A stretch of 64,000 bases of DNA. Origin: Streptomyces sp. RPT161 (lineage in GTDB: Bacteria > Actinomycetota > Actinomycetes > Streptomycetales > Streptomycetaceae). This document shows, piece by piece, positions 52,437 through 61,442 of this stretch. The DNA lies in the NCBI RefSeq assembly GCF_027533845.1, contig NZ_JAPZVN010000027.1:1-64000 (forward strand), written 5' to 3'. The position numbers and the translations under genes were made by a program. The notes beneath the pieces were generated by a model. It was not told where the DNA came from. It worked only from the letters and a program-made list of their open reading frames with translations, and searched no databases. Each line of letters starts with the position of its first letter. The stretch's first letter is position 1.

Positions 52437-54965
52437 GTGACGCGGAGCATCGGCACGGCCGCCACGCCTGGCGGCCGACCCGGCAGGCTGAAGGTCTTCC
52501 TCGGCGCCGCGCCCGGGGTCGGCAAGACCTACCGGATGCTGGACGAAGGGCGCCGCCGGGCCCGCCGCGGCACCGATGTGGTGGTGGCCTACGCCGAGTG
52601 CCACAACCGTCCGCACACCGAGGAGATGCTGGTCGGCCTGGAGCTGCTGCCCAGGACCCGGCGCCAGTACCGGGGGCGGGAGTTCGAGGAGATGGACCTG
52701 GACGCGGTCCTCGCACGCCGCCCCGAAGTGGCGCTCGTTGACGAGCTACCGCACACCAACATCCCCGGCGGACGGCACGCCAAGCGCTGGCAGGACGTCG
52801 AGGAACTGCTCGCCGCCGGAATCGACGTGCTCACCACGGTCAACATCCAGCACCTCGAGTCGCTCAACGACGTGGTGGAGAAGATCACCGGGGTGCCGCA
52901 GCGGGAGACCCTGCCCGACGAGATAGTCCGCCGCGCCGAGCAGATCGAACTGGTCGACATGCCCGCCGAGGCGGTGCGCCGCCGGATGGCGCACGGCAAC
53001 ATCTACGGCCCGGACAAGGTCGACGCGGCGCTGTCGCACTACTTCCGGGTGGGAAACCTCACCGCGCTGCGGGAGTTGGCGCTGCTGTGGGTCGCGGGCC
53101 GGGTGGACGAGACGTTGCAGCGGTACCGCAGCGAGCACGCCATCGGCGGGGTGTGGGAGACCCGTGAGCGCGTCGTGGTGGCGCTGACCGGCGGGCCGGA
53201 GGGCGAGACGCTGATCCGCCGCGCGGTGCGCATCGCCAGCCGGGCCTCCGGTGGAGATCTGCTCGCCGTCCATGTGGTGCGCAGCGACGGGCTCTCCGGC
53301 GCGTCTCCGGCCGCCCTCGCCAGGCAGCGCAAGCTGGTGGAGAGCCTGGGCGGCAGCTTCCACTCCGTAGTCGGCGACCATGTGCCCACCGCGCTGCTGG
53401 AGTTCGCCCGCGCGGAGAACGCCACCCAGTTGGTGCTCGGCACGAGCCGCCGCAACCGGCTGGAGCACCTGCTGAACGGGCGCGGCATCGGCGAGACCAC
53501 CGTCGAGCTGTCCGGTGACATCGACGTGCACATGGTGACCCATGAACGGATGGGCCGTGGACGCCGGTTGGCGGTCTCCGGCGTCCGGGCGCCGCTGGTG
53601 CGGCGGATCGCCGGGGCGGTCGCCGCGGTGCTGCTGCCGGTACTGCTGACCGTGGCACTGCGTGGCGTCGGCAGCGGGCTGAACCTCACCAGCCAGGCGC
53701 TGCTGCTCCTGCTGACCGTGGTGGGGGTCGCGGCGATCGGCGGTGTCGGCTCGGCACTGCTGGCCGCGGTCACCGCCTCCCTGCTGCTGAACTACTACTT
53801 CATCCCGCCCGTCGGCGAGTTCACCATCACCGAGCCCAACAACGTCCTGGCCCTGGCCGCGTTCGCCATAGTGGCGGTAACGGTAGCCGCCATCGTGGAC
53901 CGCTCGCAGCGGCTGGCCCGGCGGGCGGCGAACGCCACCGCCGAGGCGGAGACCCTGTCGTCCATGGCGGGCAACATCCTCGGCGGTGACCAGGCGGTGG
54001 AGGTGCTGCTGGACCGGACGCGGGAGACGTTCGGCATGGACTCCGCGGAGTTGCTGCCGCGCACCGCACCGGACGACGAAGCCCCGGACGACACGGCGGT
54101 ACTGAGGGTTCCGGTGGGCGAGAACAGCCTTCTGGTGCTCAGGGGGCGCAGGTTGCCCGCCTCCCAGCACCGGGTGGTGACCGCCTTCGCCGCCCACCTG
54201 GCCGCCGCGCTGGACCGGGCCCGGCTGGCCGAGACCGCCGCCGAGGTCGAGCCGGTCAAGGCCGCCGACCGTACCCGTACCGCGCTGCTCGCCGCGGTCA
54301 GCCATGATCTGCGCACCCCGCTGGCCAGCGGCCTGGCCGCGGTCACCTCGCTGCGCGGCGCGGACGTGGAGTTCTCCGCCGAGGACCGGGACGAGCTGCT
54401 GGCAACCGCCGAGGAGTCGCTCGTCAAGCTCAACCGGCTGGTGGACAACCTGTTGGACATGAGCCGTCTACAGGCCGGTGCGCTGCCTGTGCACCTCCAG
54501 CCCACCGGGTTCGAGGACGTCATGCCGCTGGCCCTGGACTCGCTGCCGCCGACCTGCGTGCCCGTACAGACCCAGGGGCTCGACCGGACCGGTGAAGTGA
54601 TCGCCGATCCACCGCTGTTGGAGCGGGTCATCGCCAACCTGGTGCTCAACGCGGTACGCCACTCGCCCGGGGGCCGACCGGTGCTCGTCAGCGCCAGCAC
54701 CCTCGCCCACCACGTCGAACTGCGGGTCACCGACCACGGCCCGGGACTGCCGGAGCAGGACCGGGATCGGGTCTTCGAGCCGTTCCAGCGGCTCGGCGAC
54801 CACGACAACAACGCCGGCCTCGGTCTGGGACTGGCCCTGTCCCGTGGCCTGGCGGAGGCGATGGGCGGCACCCTCACCGCCGAGGACACTCCGGGCGGCG
54901 GACTGACCATGGTGCTCTCGCTGCCCGCCGCACCCACCAGCCGCGAGGGCGCGGATCCGGCGTGA
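52437..54965 (+). CDS. kdpD: Sensor histidine kinase KdpD
   Basis: An 842-residue sensor kinase with the full KdpD layout: N-terminal KdpD domain with Walker A GAAPGVGKT (23-31), universal-stress domain, four membrane helices (about 390-490, including LLLNYYFIPPVGEF of DUF4118), GAF-like linker and kinase. Catalytic motifs are intact: SHDLRTPLAS with His623, NLVLNAVRHSP, DHGPG, VFEPFQRLGD and GLGLGLALSRG. It senses low K+ and osmotic stress and phosphorylates KdpE. GTG 52437 follows AGGAGG. kdpC ends 92 bases upstream. No kdpE follows, which is unusual. Confidence 0.95.
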   Translation: MTRSIGTAATPGGRPGRLKVFLGAAPGVGKTYRMLDEGRRRARRGTDVVVAYAECHNRPHTEEMLVGLELLPRTRRQYRGREFEEMDLDAVLARRPEVALVDELPHTNIPGGRHAKRWQDVEELLAAGIDVLTTVNIQHLESLNDVVEKITGVPQRETLPDEIVRRAEQIELVDMPAEAVRRRMAHGNIYGPDKVDAALSHYFRVGNLTALRELALLWVAGRVDETLQRYRSEHAIGGVWETRERVVVALTGGPEGETLIRRAVRIASRASGGDLLAVHVVRSDGLSGASPAALARQRKLVESLGGSFHSVVGDHVPTALLEFARAENATQLVLGTSRRNRLEHLLNGRGIGETTVELSGDIDVHMVTHERMGRGRRLAVSGVRAPLVRRIAGAVAAVLLPVLLTVALRGVGSGLNLTSQALLLLLTVVGVAAIGGVGSALLAAVTASLLLNYYFIPPVGEFTITEPNNVLALAAFAIVAVTVAAIVDRSQRLARRAANATAEAETLSSMAGNILGGDQAVEVLLDRTRETFGMDSAELLPRTAPDDEAPDDTAVLRVPVGENSLLVLRGRRLPASQHRVVTAFAAHLAAALDRARLAETAAEVEPVKAADRTRTALLAAVSHDLRTPLASGLAAVTSLRGADVEFSAEDRDELLATAEESLVKLNRLVDNLLDMSRLQAGALPVHLQPTGFEDVMPLALDSLPPTCVPVQTQGLDRTGEVIADPPLLERVIANLVLNAVRHSPGGRPVLVSASTLAHHVELRVTDHGPGLPEQDRDRVFEPFQRLGDHDNNAGLGLGLALSRGLAEAMGGTLTAEDTPGGGLTMVLSLPAAPTSREGADPA

Positions 54966-54975
54966 GGTGATGAGG

Positions 54976-55797
54976 TCAGGCCGCCGTGCGCGGTCTGCCG
55001 TCTCCGGCGGGCGCCCCGACAGCGGAGTCGACGAAGTAGTGCACCAGCTCGCGCCGCAGTCGGAACCCCGCCCGCCAAGCCAGACTGCGACTGGCCGGGT
55101 TGTCCCGGGCCACCGTCCAACTCGCCGCCAGCCCCGCGGAGTCGATGTCCGAGCAGAGCCCGGCCACACACGCCAGCGCCAGGCCACGGCGGCGGTGCGC
55201 GGGAGCCGTCGCGACCCCCACGTCGGCATGGCGGCTGCCCAGGAAATACGTACCGGCGACGCTGACCAGCCGCCCTTCGGCGATCGCGCCCCACAGGAGA
55301 CCGCGGCCCGCGAGCTGCCGGGGACCGCGCCAGGGCTCGGCGAGCCAGGCGAGGTCCGGTTCGACCGCCAGCAGGAACCCGTCGGCCGCCGTCAGCCGTC
55401 GTACGGTGACCCCGGCCGGTGCGGCGACCCGGGGCGCCGGTTCCTCGCGTAGGTACACCATCCGCTCCCAGGGGGTGAGCCGACGGAAGGCCGCACCGAG
55501 CAGCGGCAGGAACCGCTGGGGCGCGTCGATGTACGCACCGGCCAGCGGGGCCAGCCCGGTCGGCGTGCAGACCCTCGGATCGCCGCGCAGCAGACAGTGG
55601 TCGGCGCACCGTACCGCCAACGCCCGTGCGTCATAGGGGCGGTCGGCCCACCAGCCGCCGTTACCGGTCGCCAGTACGTGCCAGGCAAGCGCCGAGGGAC
55701 CCGGCTGCTCCGCACCGAACCACTCGCTCGCGGCCACGGCCCGCGTCGCCCTGCCGTGCGAGAGCGCGAACACCTGCGTACCCCACCTTTCGGCCAC
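54976..55797 (-). CDS. GNAT-family acetyltransferase
   Basis: About 273 residues. The C-terminal 110 residues show a GNAT fold: SVAGTYFLGSRHADVGVATA followed by the acetyl-CoA-binding PAHRRRGLALACVAGLCSDI and ARDNPASRSLAWRAGFRLRR. The N-terminal half (WHVLATGNGGWWADRPYDAR, DHCLLRGDP) resembles the DUF4081-type region often paired with such GNAT domains. The start is uncertain: GTG 55797 is used, but the frame is open further upstream and no clear ribosome site exists. The acceptor is unknown. Its end is 10 bases from the convergent kdpD stop, in the place where kdpE would be expected. Confidence 0.78.
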   Translation of the reverse strand: MAERWGTQVFALSHGRATRAVAASEWFGAEQPGPSALAWHVLATGNGGWWADRPYDARALAVRCADHCLLRGDPRVCTPTGLAPLAGAYIDAPQRFLPLLGAAFRRLTPWERMVYLREEPAPRVAAPAGVTVRRLTAADGFLLAVEPDLAWLAEPWRGPRQLAGRGLLWGAIAEGRLVSVAGTYFLGSRHADVGVATAPAHRRRGLALACVAGLCSDIDSAGLAASWTVARDNPASRSLAWRAGFRLRRELVHYFVDSAVGAPAGDGRPRTAA

Positions 55798-56080
55798 ACC
55801 GTCGCGGCCATCCAACCGTTGTCGGTGTGTGGGCGCGGCGGCCCTGACGGACGGCTGACGCGTCCTGACCGGATCTTGACGCACCTCATGCGCGAACGCG
55901 GCGCGGGAGGTGTCACAGCCAGGAGTCGAAGCGGCGGGTGCAGCGGGTCCTGACCAGTTGGTGGGGACGCAGTGCGAGAGCAGCGTCGTGATCAGCCACG
56001 GGAAGTAGCAGATCGGCGGCGGCAGTTGGCCCCTCCGGTGGCGAACGGGAAAAGTCCCTGATCCCGCGCATGTCGCGGGA
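55798..56080. other. Intergenic region, no gene seen
   Basis: Some 280 bases upstream of the GNAT gene and downstream of pstB. Apart from the pstB terminator hairpin at its right edge I see no ORF with coding character and no clear promoter. Confidence 0.4.
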
Positions 56081-56084
56081 TCAG
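56058..56084 (-). terminator. Intrinsic terminator of the pst operon
   Basis: CTGATCCCGCG (56058-56068) pairs exactly with CGCGGGATCAG (56074-56084) around CATGT. On the minus strand the stem begins at the pstB stop codon itself, and the 3' side runs into GGACTTTTCCC, a short T-tract. It is a good rho-independent terminator. Confidence 0.85.
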
Positions 56085-56890
56085 CCGATCTTCCCGCTGA
56101 TGTAGTCCTCGGTGGTCTGCCGCCGAGGGGAGCTGAAAATCCTTTCGGTGGGCCCCACTTCGACCAGCCGACCCGGATCACCCACCGCCGACATGGTCAG
56201 GAAGGCGGTGGTGTCCGCGACCCGGGCCGCCTGCTGCATGTTGTGGGTGACGATGACGACCGTGTACGTCTCCTTGATCTCCCTGATCAGATCCTCGATG
56301 GTCAGCGTGGAGATCGGGTCCAGGTGCGCACAGGGCTCGTCCATCAGCAGGACCTCCGGTTCCACCGCCAACGCCCGTGCGATGCACAGTCGTTGCTGCT
56401 GGCCACCGGACAGGCTCGCGCCGGGCGCCTTGAGCCGGTCCTTGACCTCGTGCCACAACCCGGCCTTCGTCAGCGCGCGTTCGGCGATCTCGTCGTGCGG
56501 GGCGCCACGGCCGAGCCGTCGGCCCAGTTGCAGCCCGGCCAGCACGTTGTCGCGAACGGACATCGTGGGGAACGGCGTCGGGCGCTGGAAGACCATGCCG
56601 ACCCGATGCCGGATCTCGACCGGGTTGCTGTCCTTGGCGTAGATGTCGGCGTCATCCAGCAGCACCTGGCCGGTCACACTCGCGCCGGGCACGGTCAGAT
56701 GCAGTCCGTTCATACAGCGCAGCAGCGTGGACTTGCCGCAGCCGGACGGCCCGATCAGCGCGGTGACCTGACGCGGTTCGATGGCCAGGTCCACGTCTGC
56801 CACCGCGGGGCGGCCGTGGTAGCGGGCGGTCAGGTTGACCACGTCGATCCGGGCCGCGGCCGCGTCGGGGGTCGGGGGTACGTGGCTCAT
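56081..56890 (-). CDS. pstB: Phosphate ABC transporter ATP-binding protein PstB
   Basis: A 269-residue ABC ATPase that powers phosphate import. Walker A is GPSGCGKST, the Q-loop region [20 protein letters not shown] is the PstB-specific form, and the signature [20 protein letters not shown] and Walker [14 protein letters not shown] follow. The last residues [11 protein letters not shown] are typical of PstB. It overlaps pstA by four bases (ATGA). No phoU gene is in the window. Confidence 0.96.
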   Translation of the reverse strand: MSHVPPTPDAAAARIDVVNLTARYHGRPAVADVDLAIEPRQVTALIGPSGCGKSTLLRCMNGLHLTVPGASVTGQVLLDDADIYAKDSNPVEIRHRVGMVFQRPTPFPTMSVRDNVLAGLQLGRRLGRGAPHDEIAERALTKAGLWHEVKDRLKAPGASLSGGQQQRLCIARALAVEPEVLLMDEPCAHLDPISTLTIEDLIREIKETYTVVIVTHNMQQAARVADTTAFLTMSAVGDPGRLVEVGPTERIFSSPRRQTTEDYISGKIG

Positions 56891-57765
56891 CGGGCACTCC
56901 TGACGATGCCGCGGCGGCCGACCAACCGGGCGCCGACGCTGAGCACCAGCACGATGACGATCAGGGTGAGCGTCCCAGCCCAGGCCCGGGCCTGCGCGGT
57001 GGCGAACCCCGTGATGGCGTTGCTGAAGATCTGCAACGACAGGGTGGACATCCGACGGGCCGGATTCGCCTCCAGGAAAAGGTCGTTGCCCAGCGCGGTC
57101 AGCAGCAGCGGCGCTGTCTCGCCCATCGCACGGGCCACCGCGAGCATGACCCCGGTGGTGATCCCGGAGCGGGCGGTCGGCAGCACGATCGCCATGATGG
57201 TGCGGGCCCGGCTCACCCCGAGCGCCAGACTGGCCTCGCGCAGCTCGACCGGCACCAGCCGCAGCACCTCCGCGGTGGCCCGGATGATCAGCGGCAGCAT
57301 GATCAGGCCGAGCGCCACCGCCCCCGCCAACCCGGAGAACCCGAAGTGCGCGACCCACAGCGCGTAGACGAACGCCCCGGTGACGATGGACGGCAGACCG
57401 ATCAGCACGTCGGTGAGGAAGCCGCACGCCCTGGCCAGCCGGCCTCGGTACTCCACCATGTGAACGGCGGCGGCGATGCCGATCGGCACCGACAGCGCGG
57501 TGGCGATGCCGACGATCACCACCGAGCCGACGATGCCGTTGGCGAACCCGCCGCCCGCCTGCGAGGGATCCCCCGGCGGTGTCTGGGTCAGGAACATCGG
57601 CCCGAGGTACTTCAGCCCCTGACGGGCCACATAGGCCAGGATCCACAGCAGCAGCGCCACCACACCGACGGTGACCAGCCCCAGCACCACCGTCATCACC
57701 GCGTTGACGGCCATCCGACGCGGCAGCCCACGGTGGGCGGCGGACGCGGACGTGGATGCGGCCAT
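56887..57765 (-). CDS. pstA: Phosphate ABC transporter permease PstA
   Basis: A 292-residue permease with six membrane helices. The inner-membrane-component motif is [20 protein letters not shown], coupled to [33 protein letters not shown] marks it as PstA. Its start shares a base with the stop of pstC (TGATG) and its stop overlaps pstB, so pstC-A-B are tightly coupled. Confidence 0.95.
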   Translation of the reverse strand: MAASTSASAAHRGLPRRMAVNAVMTVVLGLVTVGVVALLLWILAYVARQGLKYLGPMFLTQTPPGDPSQAGGGFANGIVGSVVIVGIATALSVPIGIAAAVHMVEYRGRLARACGFLTDVLIGLPSIVTGAFVYALWVAHFGFSGLAGAVALGLIMLPLIIRATAEVLRLVPVELREASLALGVSRARTIMAIVLPTARSGITTGVMLAVARAMGETAPLLLTALGNDLFLEANPARRMSTLSLQIFSNAITGFATAQARAWAGTLTLIVIVLVLSVGARLVGRRGIVRSAR

Positions 57766-58760
57766 CACGCGATGTCCTCTCCGGTACGCCGGACGATCAG
57801 CTTGCCGACGGTGTTCACGACCAGCGCGATGACCAGCAGCCAGGCGCCCACCACCATCAGCGACTGAAGGTGGAACGGCTCGGTGGATTCGGTGAACTCG
57901 TTGGCGATCACCGAGGACATGGTCGACCCGGGACCGAGGATGCTCGTGGTGATCGACAGCACGTTGTTGCCGATCACCATGGTGACCGCGATGGTCTCGC
58001 CGACCGCCCGGCCCAGGCCGAGCACGGCGGCGCCGGTGATGCCCGAGCGGGACCGCGGCAGTACCGCCATCCGCACCATCTCCCAGCGCGTCGCGCCCAA
58101 CGCGAGTGCCGACTCCTTGTCCGCGGTGGGGACGGTGGCGAAGACCTCGCGGCAGATCGCCGTGATGATCGGCAGGATCATGATCGCCAGCACCAGACCG
58201 GCCACCAGATAGGAGACGCCGAAGAAAGGACCGGCGAACAGCGGCCCGATCACCGGCGCCGTGCCCAGGGTCCGGGACAGCCAGACCCCGGCTGGGCGCA
58301 CCGCGGGGATCAGCGCGAAGATGCCCCAGAACCCGTACACCACCGAGGGGATCGCGGCCAGCAGGTCCACCAGGCCGGACAGTGGCCTGCGCAGCCAGCC
58401 CGGCGCGATCTCGGTGAGGTACAGCGAGACGGCCACCGCGACCGGTACCGCGAGCACCATCGCGATCAGCGAGGTCACCGCGGTGCCGTAGACGAACTGC
58501 GCGATGCCGTACGGGTTCGGATGCCTCCCGGTGGCGGTGGCCTCGGACGGCGCCCAACGGTCGGAGCCCAGGTAGCTGAGGATCCCGTACTGGTGCAGCG
58601 CGGGCCACGCCTGCTGCACCAGGAACACCGCTGTCGCCACCAGGACCACGATCACCATTGCGGCGGCGGACCTGACGGCATACCGGAAGACGGTGTCGGT
58701 GCCGCCCCGTCGGGCGCGCACCCGCCGCCACGGGGTGGGGGAGCCGGGCAGGGGGTTCAT
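57765..58760 (-). CDS. pstC: Phosphate ABC transporter permease PstC
   Basis: A 331-residue permease with six membrane helices and a longer N-terminus. The motif [20 protein letters not shown] with [18 protein letters not shown] is the permease coupling signature, and [17 protein letters not shown] is typical of PstC. The extracytoplasmic loop [20 protein letters not shown] occurs in the usual place. It lies 67 bases after pstS with a hairpin in between. Confidence 0.95.
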   Translation of the reverse strand: MNPLPGSPTPWRRVRARRGGTDTVFRYAVRSAAAMVIVVLVATAVFLVQQAWPALHQYGILSYLGSDRWAPSEATATGRHPNPYGIAQFVYGTAVTSLIAMVLAVPVAVAVSLYLTEIAPGWLRRPLSGLVDLLAAIPSVVYGFWGIFALIPAVRPAGVWLSRTLGTAPVIGPLFAGPFFGVSYLVAGLVLAIMILPIITAICREVFATVPTADKESALALGATRWEMVRMAVLPRSRSGITGAAVLGLGRAVGETIAVTMVIGNNVLSITTSILGPGSTMSSVIANEFTESTEPFHLQSLMVVGAWLLVIALVVNTVGKLIVRRTGEDIA

Positions 58761-58789
58761 CTGTCGTCCCGGGGTCGGGCGGCGCCGGG

Positions 58790-58815
58790 GGCGGGAAGGC
58801 CTGGGCTCTCCCGCC
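58790..58815 (-). terminator. Hairpin between pstS and pstC
   Basis: GGCGGGA (58790-58796) and TCCCGCC (58809-58815) form a stem inside the 67-base gap. In many bacteria a partial terminator or stabilising hairpin here lets the binding protein PstS be made in excess over the membrane subunits. That role is inference. Confidence 0.5.
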
Positions 58816-58827
58816 GCCCGGCGGTGG

Positions 58828-60021
58828 CTAGGTGACGGCGGGCTTGCCGTTGACGGTGACCCGCTTGAGCAGGTCCACGGCCGGTTTCCGCAGGTCCTGG
58901 CCCAGGGGGGCGTAGTTCAGGTTCGCGTTGAGGTCCTGCCCCTTGGACAGCACCCAGGCGAAGAAGTTGACCAGGGCCGCGGCCTTCGCCGGGTCCGTCT
59001 GGCTCCGGTACAGCAGCGCGTAGCTGGTGCCGGTGATCGGGTAGGCGTTCGGATCGGTGCCGTCGATCACCGCGCGGTGCAGGACGGCGGGGTAGGTCGC
59101 GCCGTTCGCCGCCTTGGTGACGGTGGCGACGCACGGCTGGACGAACCGGCCCGCCGTGTTGCGCACCTGTCCGTATGTGCTGTTCTGCGCCAGTACGTAG
59201 TGCAGTTCCAGGAAGCCCAGCGCGCCTTCGGTCTGGTTGACCTGCCCGGAGACGCCCTCGTTGCCCTTGCCGCCGATACCGACCGGCCAGGCCACCGTCT
59301 TGCCCGTGCTGCGGCTCGGGCCGCCGAGGGCGTGCACCCAGGTCGGGGACTGCTCGGAGAGGAAGTCGGTCCAGATGTTCGTGGTGCCGGAGCCGTCGGA
59401 GCGGTGCACCACCGCGATCGGCTCGTTCGGCAGCTTCTTCCCGGGGTTCAGTGCGGTCAGCGCCGGGTCGTTCCACGCCTTGATCTTCCCGGCGTAGATC
59501 TTCCCGAGCACGTCGCCGGTGAACTTCAGCCCGGATTTCACACCCGAAAGGTGGTATGTGGGTACCACCGCGCCCAGCAGCAGCGGAAGCTGCAGCACCG
59601 GACCCTTGGCCTTGGCCTGCTCGGCCGGAGTCATCCCGGTGTCGCTGTCACCGAAGTCCACCGTGCGGGCCTGGATCTGCGCCACACCGCCACCGGAACC
59701 GATCGACTGGTAGGCCACCTGCACACCGGTGGCCTGGCTGTAGGTCTTGGTCCAGTACGACATCAACGGCGCCACGAACGTCGACCCGGCCCCGGACAGC
59801 GTCCTCGCGCCGCCCGGCAGCTCGCCGAACGGTGCCGGGAAGTGCGGCGCGTGGTAGCCGGACCCGCAGACCTGGGCGCCGAAGTCCGCCCCGGCCGTGG
59901 AGCTGGCGCCACCGCTGGGGCCGCCGGCGACGTTGTTGGTGCTCCCGCAGCCGGTGGCGACCAGTGCCACCGCGACCACCGGAACGAGCCCGGCAAGGGC
60001 CTTGCGCGCCATGGCACCCAT
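58828..60021 (-). CDS. pstS: Phosphate-binding lipoprotein PstS
   Basis: A 397-residue lipoprotein. The lipobox is VATGC with Cys25, followed by a Gly/Ser linker. The phosphate-binding residues lie in LSGAGSTFVAPLMSYW, the IGSGGGVAQI segment and VHRSDGSGTTNIWTDFL; FGDSDTGMTP is also conserved. It captures phosphate outside the membrane and delivers it to PstCA. Met at 60012 is an alternative start. Expression is normally under PhoP control in streptomycetes; I see no clear tandem PHO box upstream. Confidence 0.95.
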   Translation of the reverse strand: MGAMARKALAGLVPVVAVALVATGCGSTNNVAGGPSGGASSTAGADFGAQVCGSGYHAPHFPAPFGELPGGARTLSGAGSTFVAPLMSYWTKTYSQATGVQVAYQSIGSGGGVAQIQARTVDFGDSDTGMTPAEQAKAKGPVLQLPLLLGAVVPTYHLSGVKSGLKFTGDVLGKIYAGKIKAWNDPALTALNPGKKLPNEPIAVVHRSDGSGTTNIWTDFLSEQSPTWVHALGGPSRSTGKTVAWPVGIGGKGNEGVSGQVNQTEGALGFLELHYVLAQNSTYGQVRNTAGRFVQPCVATVTKAANGATYPAVLHRAVIDGTDPNAYPITGTSYALLYRSQTDPAKAAALVNFFAWVLSKGQDLNANLNYAPLGQDLRKPAVDLLKRVTVNGKPAVT

Positions 60022-60374
60022 TCTAGGAATGACCTGCGTACTTGGCGTCCGACGCGCCCTCGGGCCCGCGGACCCGCCGCCGGGCTCGACCGCGCGGCGC
60101 CCGCGGCGCGGTCGACCCACTCGGCGGCACCGCCGCCGCGGACGCGGTGCCTGCCTCCCCGGGACGGCGTGCCGATGCGCCGCCAATTCGGCTACGGCCA
60201 GGCCAAGTCGGGTCCAGGGGGACCGCTTGGGCAACGAGTCGTGGTCCATCGGGTGGCGGACGGGCCGCCGCACCTCCGTGAAGGTTCACCCCTCCCCGGT
60301 ACGGGGTGCGGGGAGTACGGACGCGGAGGAAAATGGATGCGGCGGGGGCGACCGACACACGGAGGTGTGTGGCG
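60022..60374. promoter_or_regulatory. Divergent control region between pstS and the Dyp-encapsulin operon
   Basis: About 350 bases, no supportable ORF. TCGACCGCGC (60086-60095) pairs exactly with GCGCGGTCGA (60106-60115), a strong hairpin in the pstS leader. GTGAAGGTTCAC (60278-60289) is a perfect dyad containing one GTTCAC unit like those in PHO boxes, though the required direct repeat is missing. CCCC-GGTAC-GGGG near 60294 is another small hairpin. Confidence 0.5.
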
Positions 60375-61442
60375 ATGGCCTGTCCCGCCCGGGCGGCGAT
60401 CCCGCAGCCGGTGCTCGGTCCGCTGACGAACGCGGCGATCTTCCTGGTGGTCACCATCGACCCGGGCGGCGAGCCCGTCGCACGGGAGTTGCTACCGGAC
60501 CTGCCGGGACTGAAGCGGGCCGTCGGCTTCCGGTCCGCCCAGGCTGACGCGTTGAGCTGTGTGGTGGGCATCGGCTCCGACGCCTGGGACCGGCTGTTCG
60601 GCGGGCCCCGCCCGGCCGAGCTGCATCCGCTCCGGGAACTGGTGGGCGCCGAGCACCGAGCCGTCTCCACACCGGGTGACCTGCTGTTCCACATCCGGGC
60701 CGGTCGGCTGGACCTGTGCTTCGAACTGGCCAGCGAGATCATGGACCGGCTGCGTGGCGCGGTGACGGTACGGGACGAGGTGCACGGGTTCCGGTACTTC
60801 GACCAACGCGACCTGCTCGGCTTCGTGGACGGCACGGAGAACCCGGTCGGCCCCAAAGCCGAGGAAGCGGTGCTGATCGGTGACGAGGACGCCGAGTTCA
60901 CCGGCGGAAGCTACGTGGTCGTCCAGAAGTACCTGCACGACCTGCGGGCGTGGGACGCGTTGCCGGTCGAGGCCCAGGAGCGGGCGATCGGCCGTACCAA
61001 GCTCTCCGACATCGAAATGGACGACGCCGTCAAACCGCCCGACTCGCACGTCGCGCTCAACACGATCACCGACCCCGACGGCACCGAGCGACAGATCCTC
61101 CGCGACAACATGCCCTTCGGCAGCGTCGGGCGCGGCGAGTTCGGCACCTACTTCATCGGCTACTCCCGTACCCCCGCCGTCATCGAGCAGATGCTGGAGA
61201 ACATGTTCCTGGGAACCGAGTCGGCCGCCCACGACCGGATCCTCGACTTCTCCACGGCCGTGACCGGAACGCTGTTCTTCGTACCCAGCGCGGACTTCCT
61301 GGACGACCTGCCCGAGCCCACCGGAACGGCTGGTGCCGCCGTCGCCGCGCCACCCGAGGAAAGCACCGCGTGGCCGGACGACGGCTCGCTGGGAATCGGC
61401 AACCTGAACAGGAGCGCCCCCGATGAAGAACCTGCATCGTGA
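60375..61442 (+). CDS. Dyp-type haem peroxidase, encapsulin cargo
   Basis: A 355-residue dye-decolourising peroxidase. The GxxDG motif is GFVDG with Asp152, the proximal haem ligand is His225 in DSHVALNTI, and the distal Arg243 and Asn245 are in LRDNMPFG; these fall within one residue of the numbering of Rhodococcus DypB. The C-terminus ends with DDGSLGIGNLNRS (from 61377), the cargo-loading peptide that directs Dyp enzymes into encapsulin shells, after a Pro/Ala-rich flexible linker. ATG 60375 follows GGAGG at nine bases. It uses H2O2 to oxidise phenolic or dye-like substrates. It overlaps the shell gene by 20 bases. Confidence 0.95.
   Translation: MACPARAAIPQPVLGPLTNAAIFLVVTIDPGGEPVARELLPDLPGLKRAVGFRSAQADALSCVVGIGSDAWDRLFGGPRPAELHPLRELVGAEHRAVSTPGDLLFHIRAGRLDLCFELASEIMDRLRGAVTVRDEVHGFRYFDQRDLLGFVDGTENPVGPKAEEAVLIGDEDAEFTGGSYVVVQKYLHDLRAWDALPVEAQERAIGRTKLSDIEMDDAVKPPDSHVALNTITDPDGTERQILRDNMPFGSVGRGEFGTYFIGYSRTPAVIEQMLENMFLGTESAAHDRILDFSTAVTGTLFFVPSADFLDDLPEPTGTAGAAVAAPPEESTAWPDDGSLGIGNLNRSAPDEEPAS

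Noticed and set aside
60022-60120. A tandem PHO box directly upstream of pstS
   Set aside because: No pair of GTTCACC-type direct repeats in the right orientation was found near the pstS start; only one unit occurs farther away at 60278-60289.
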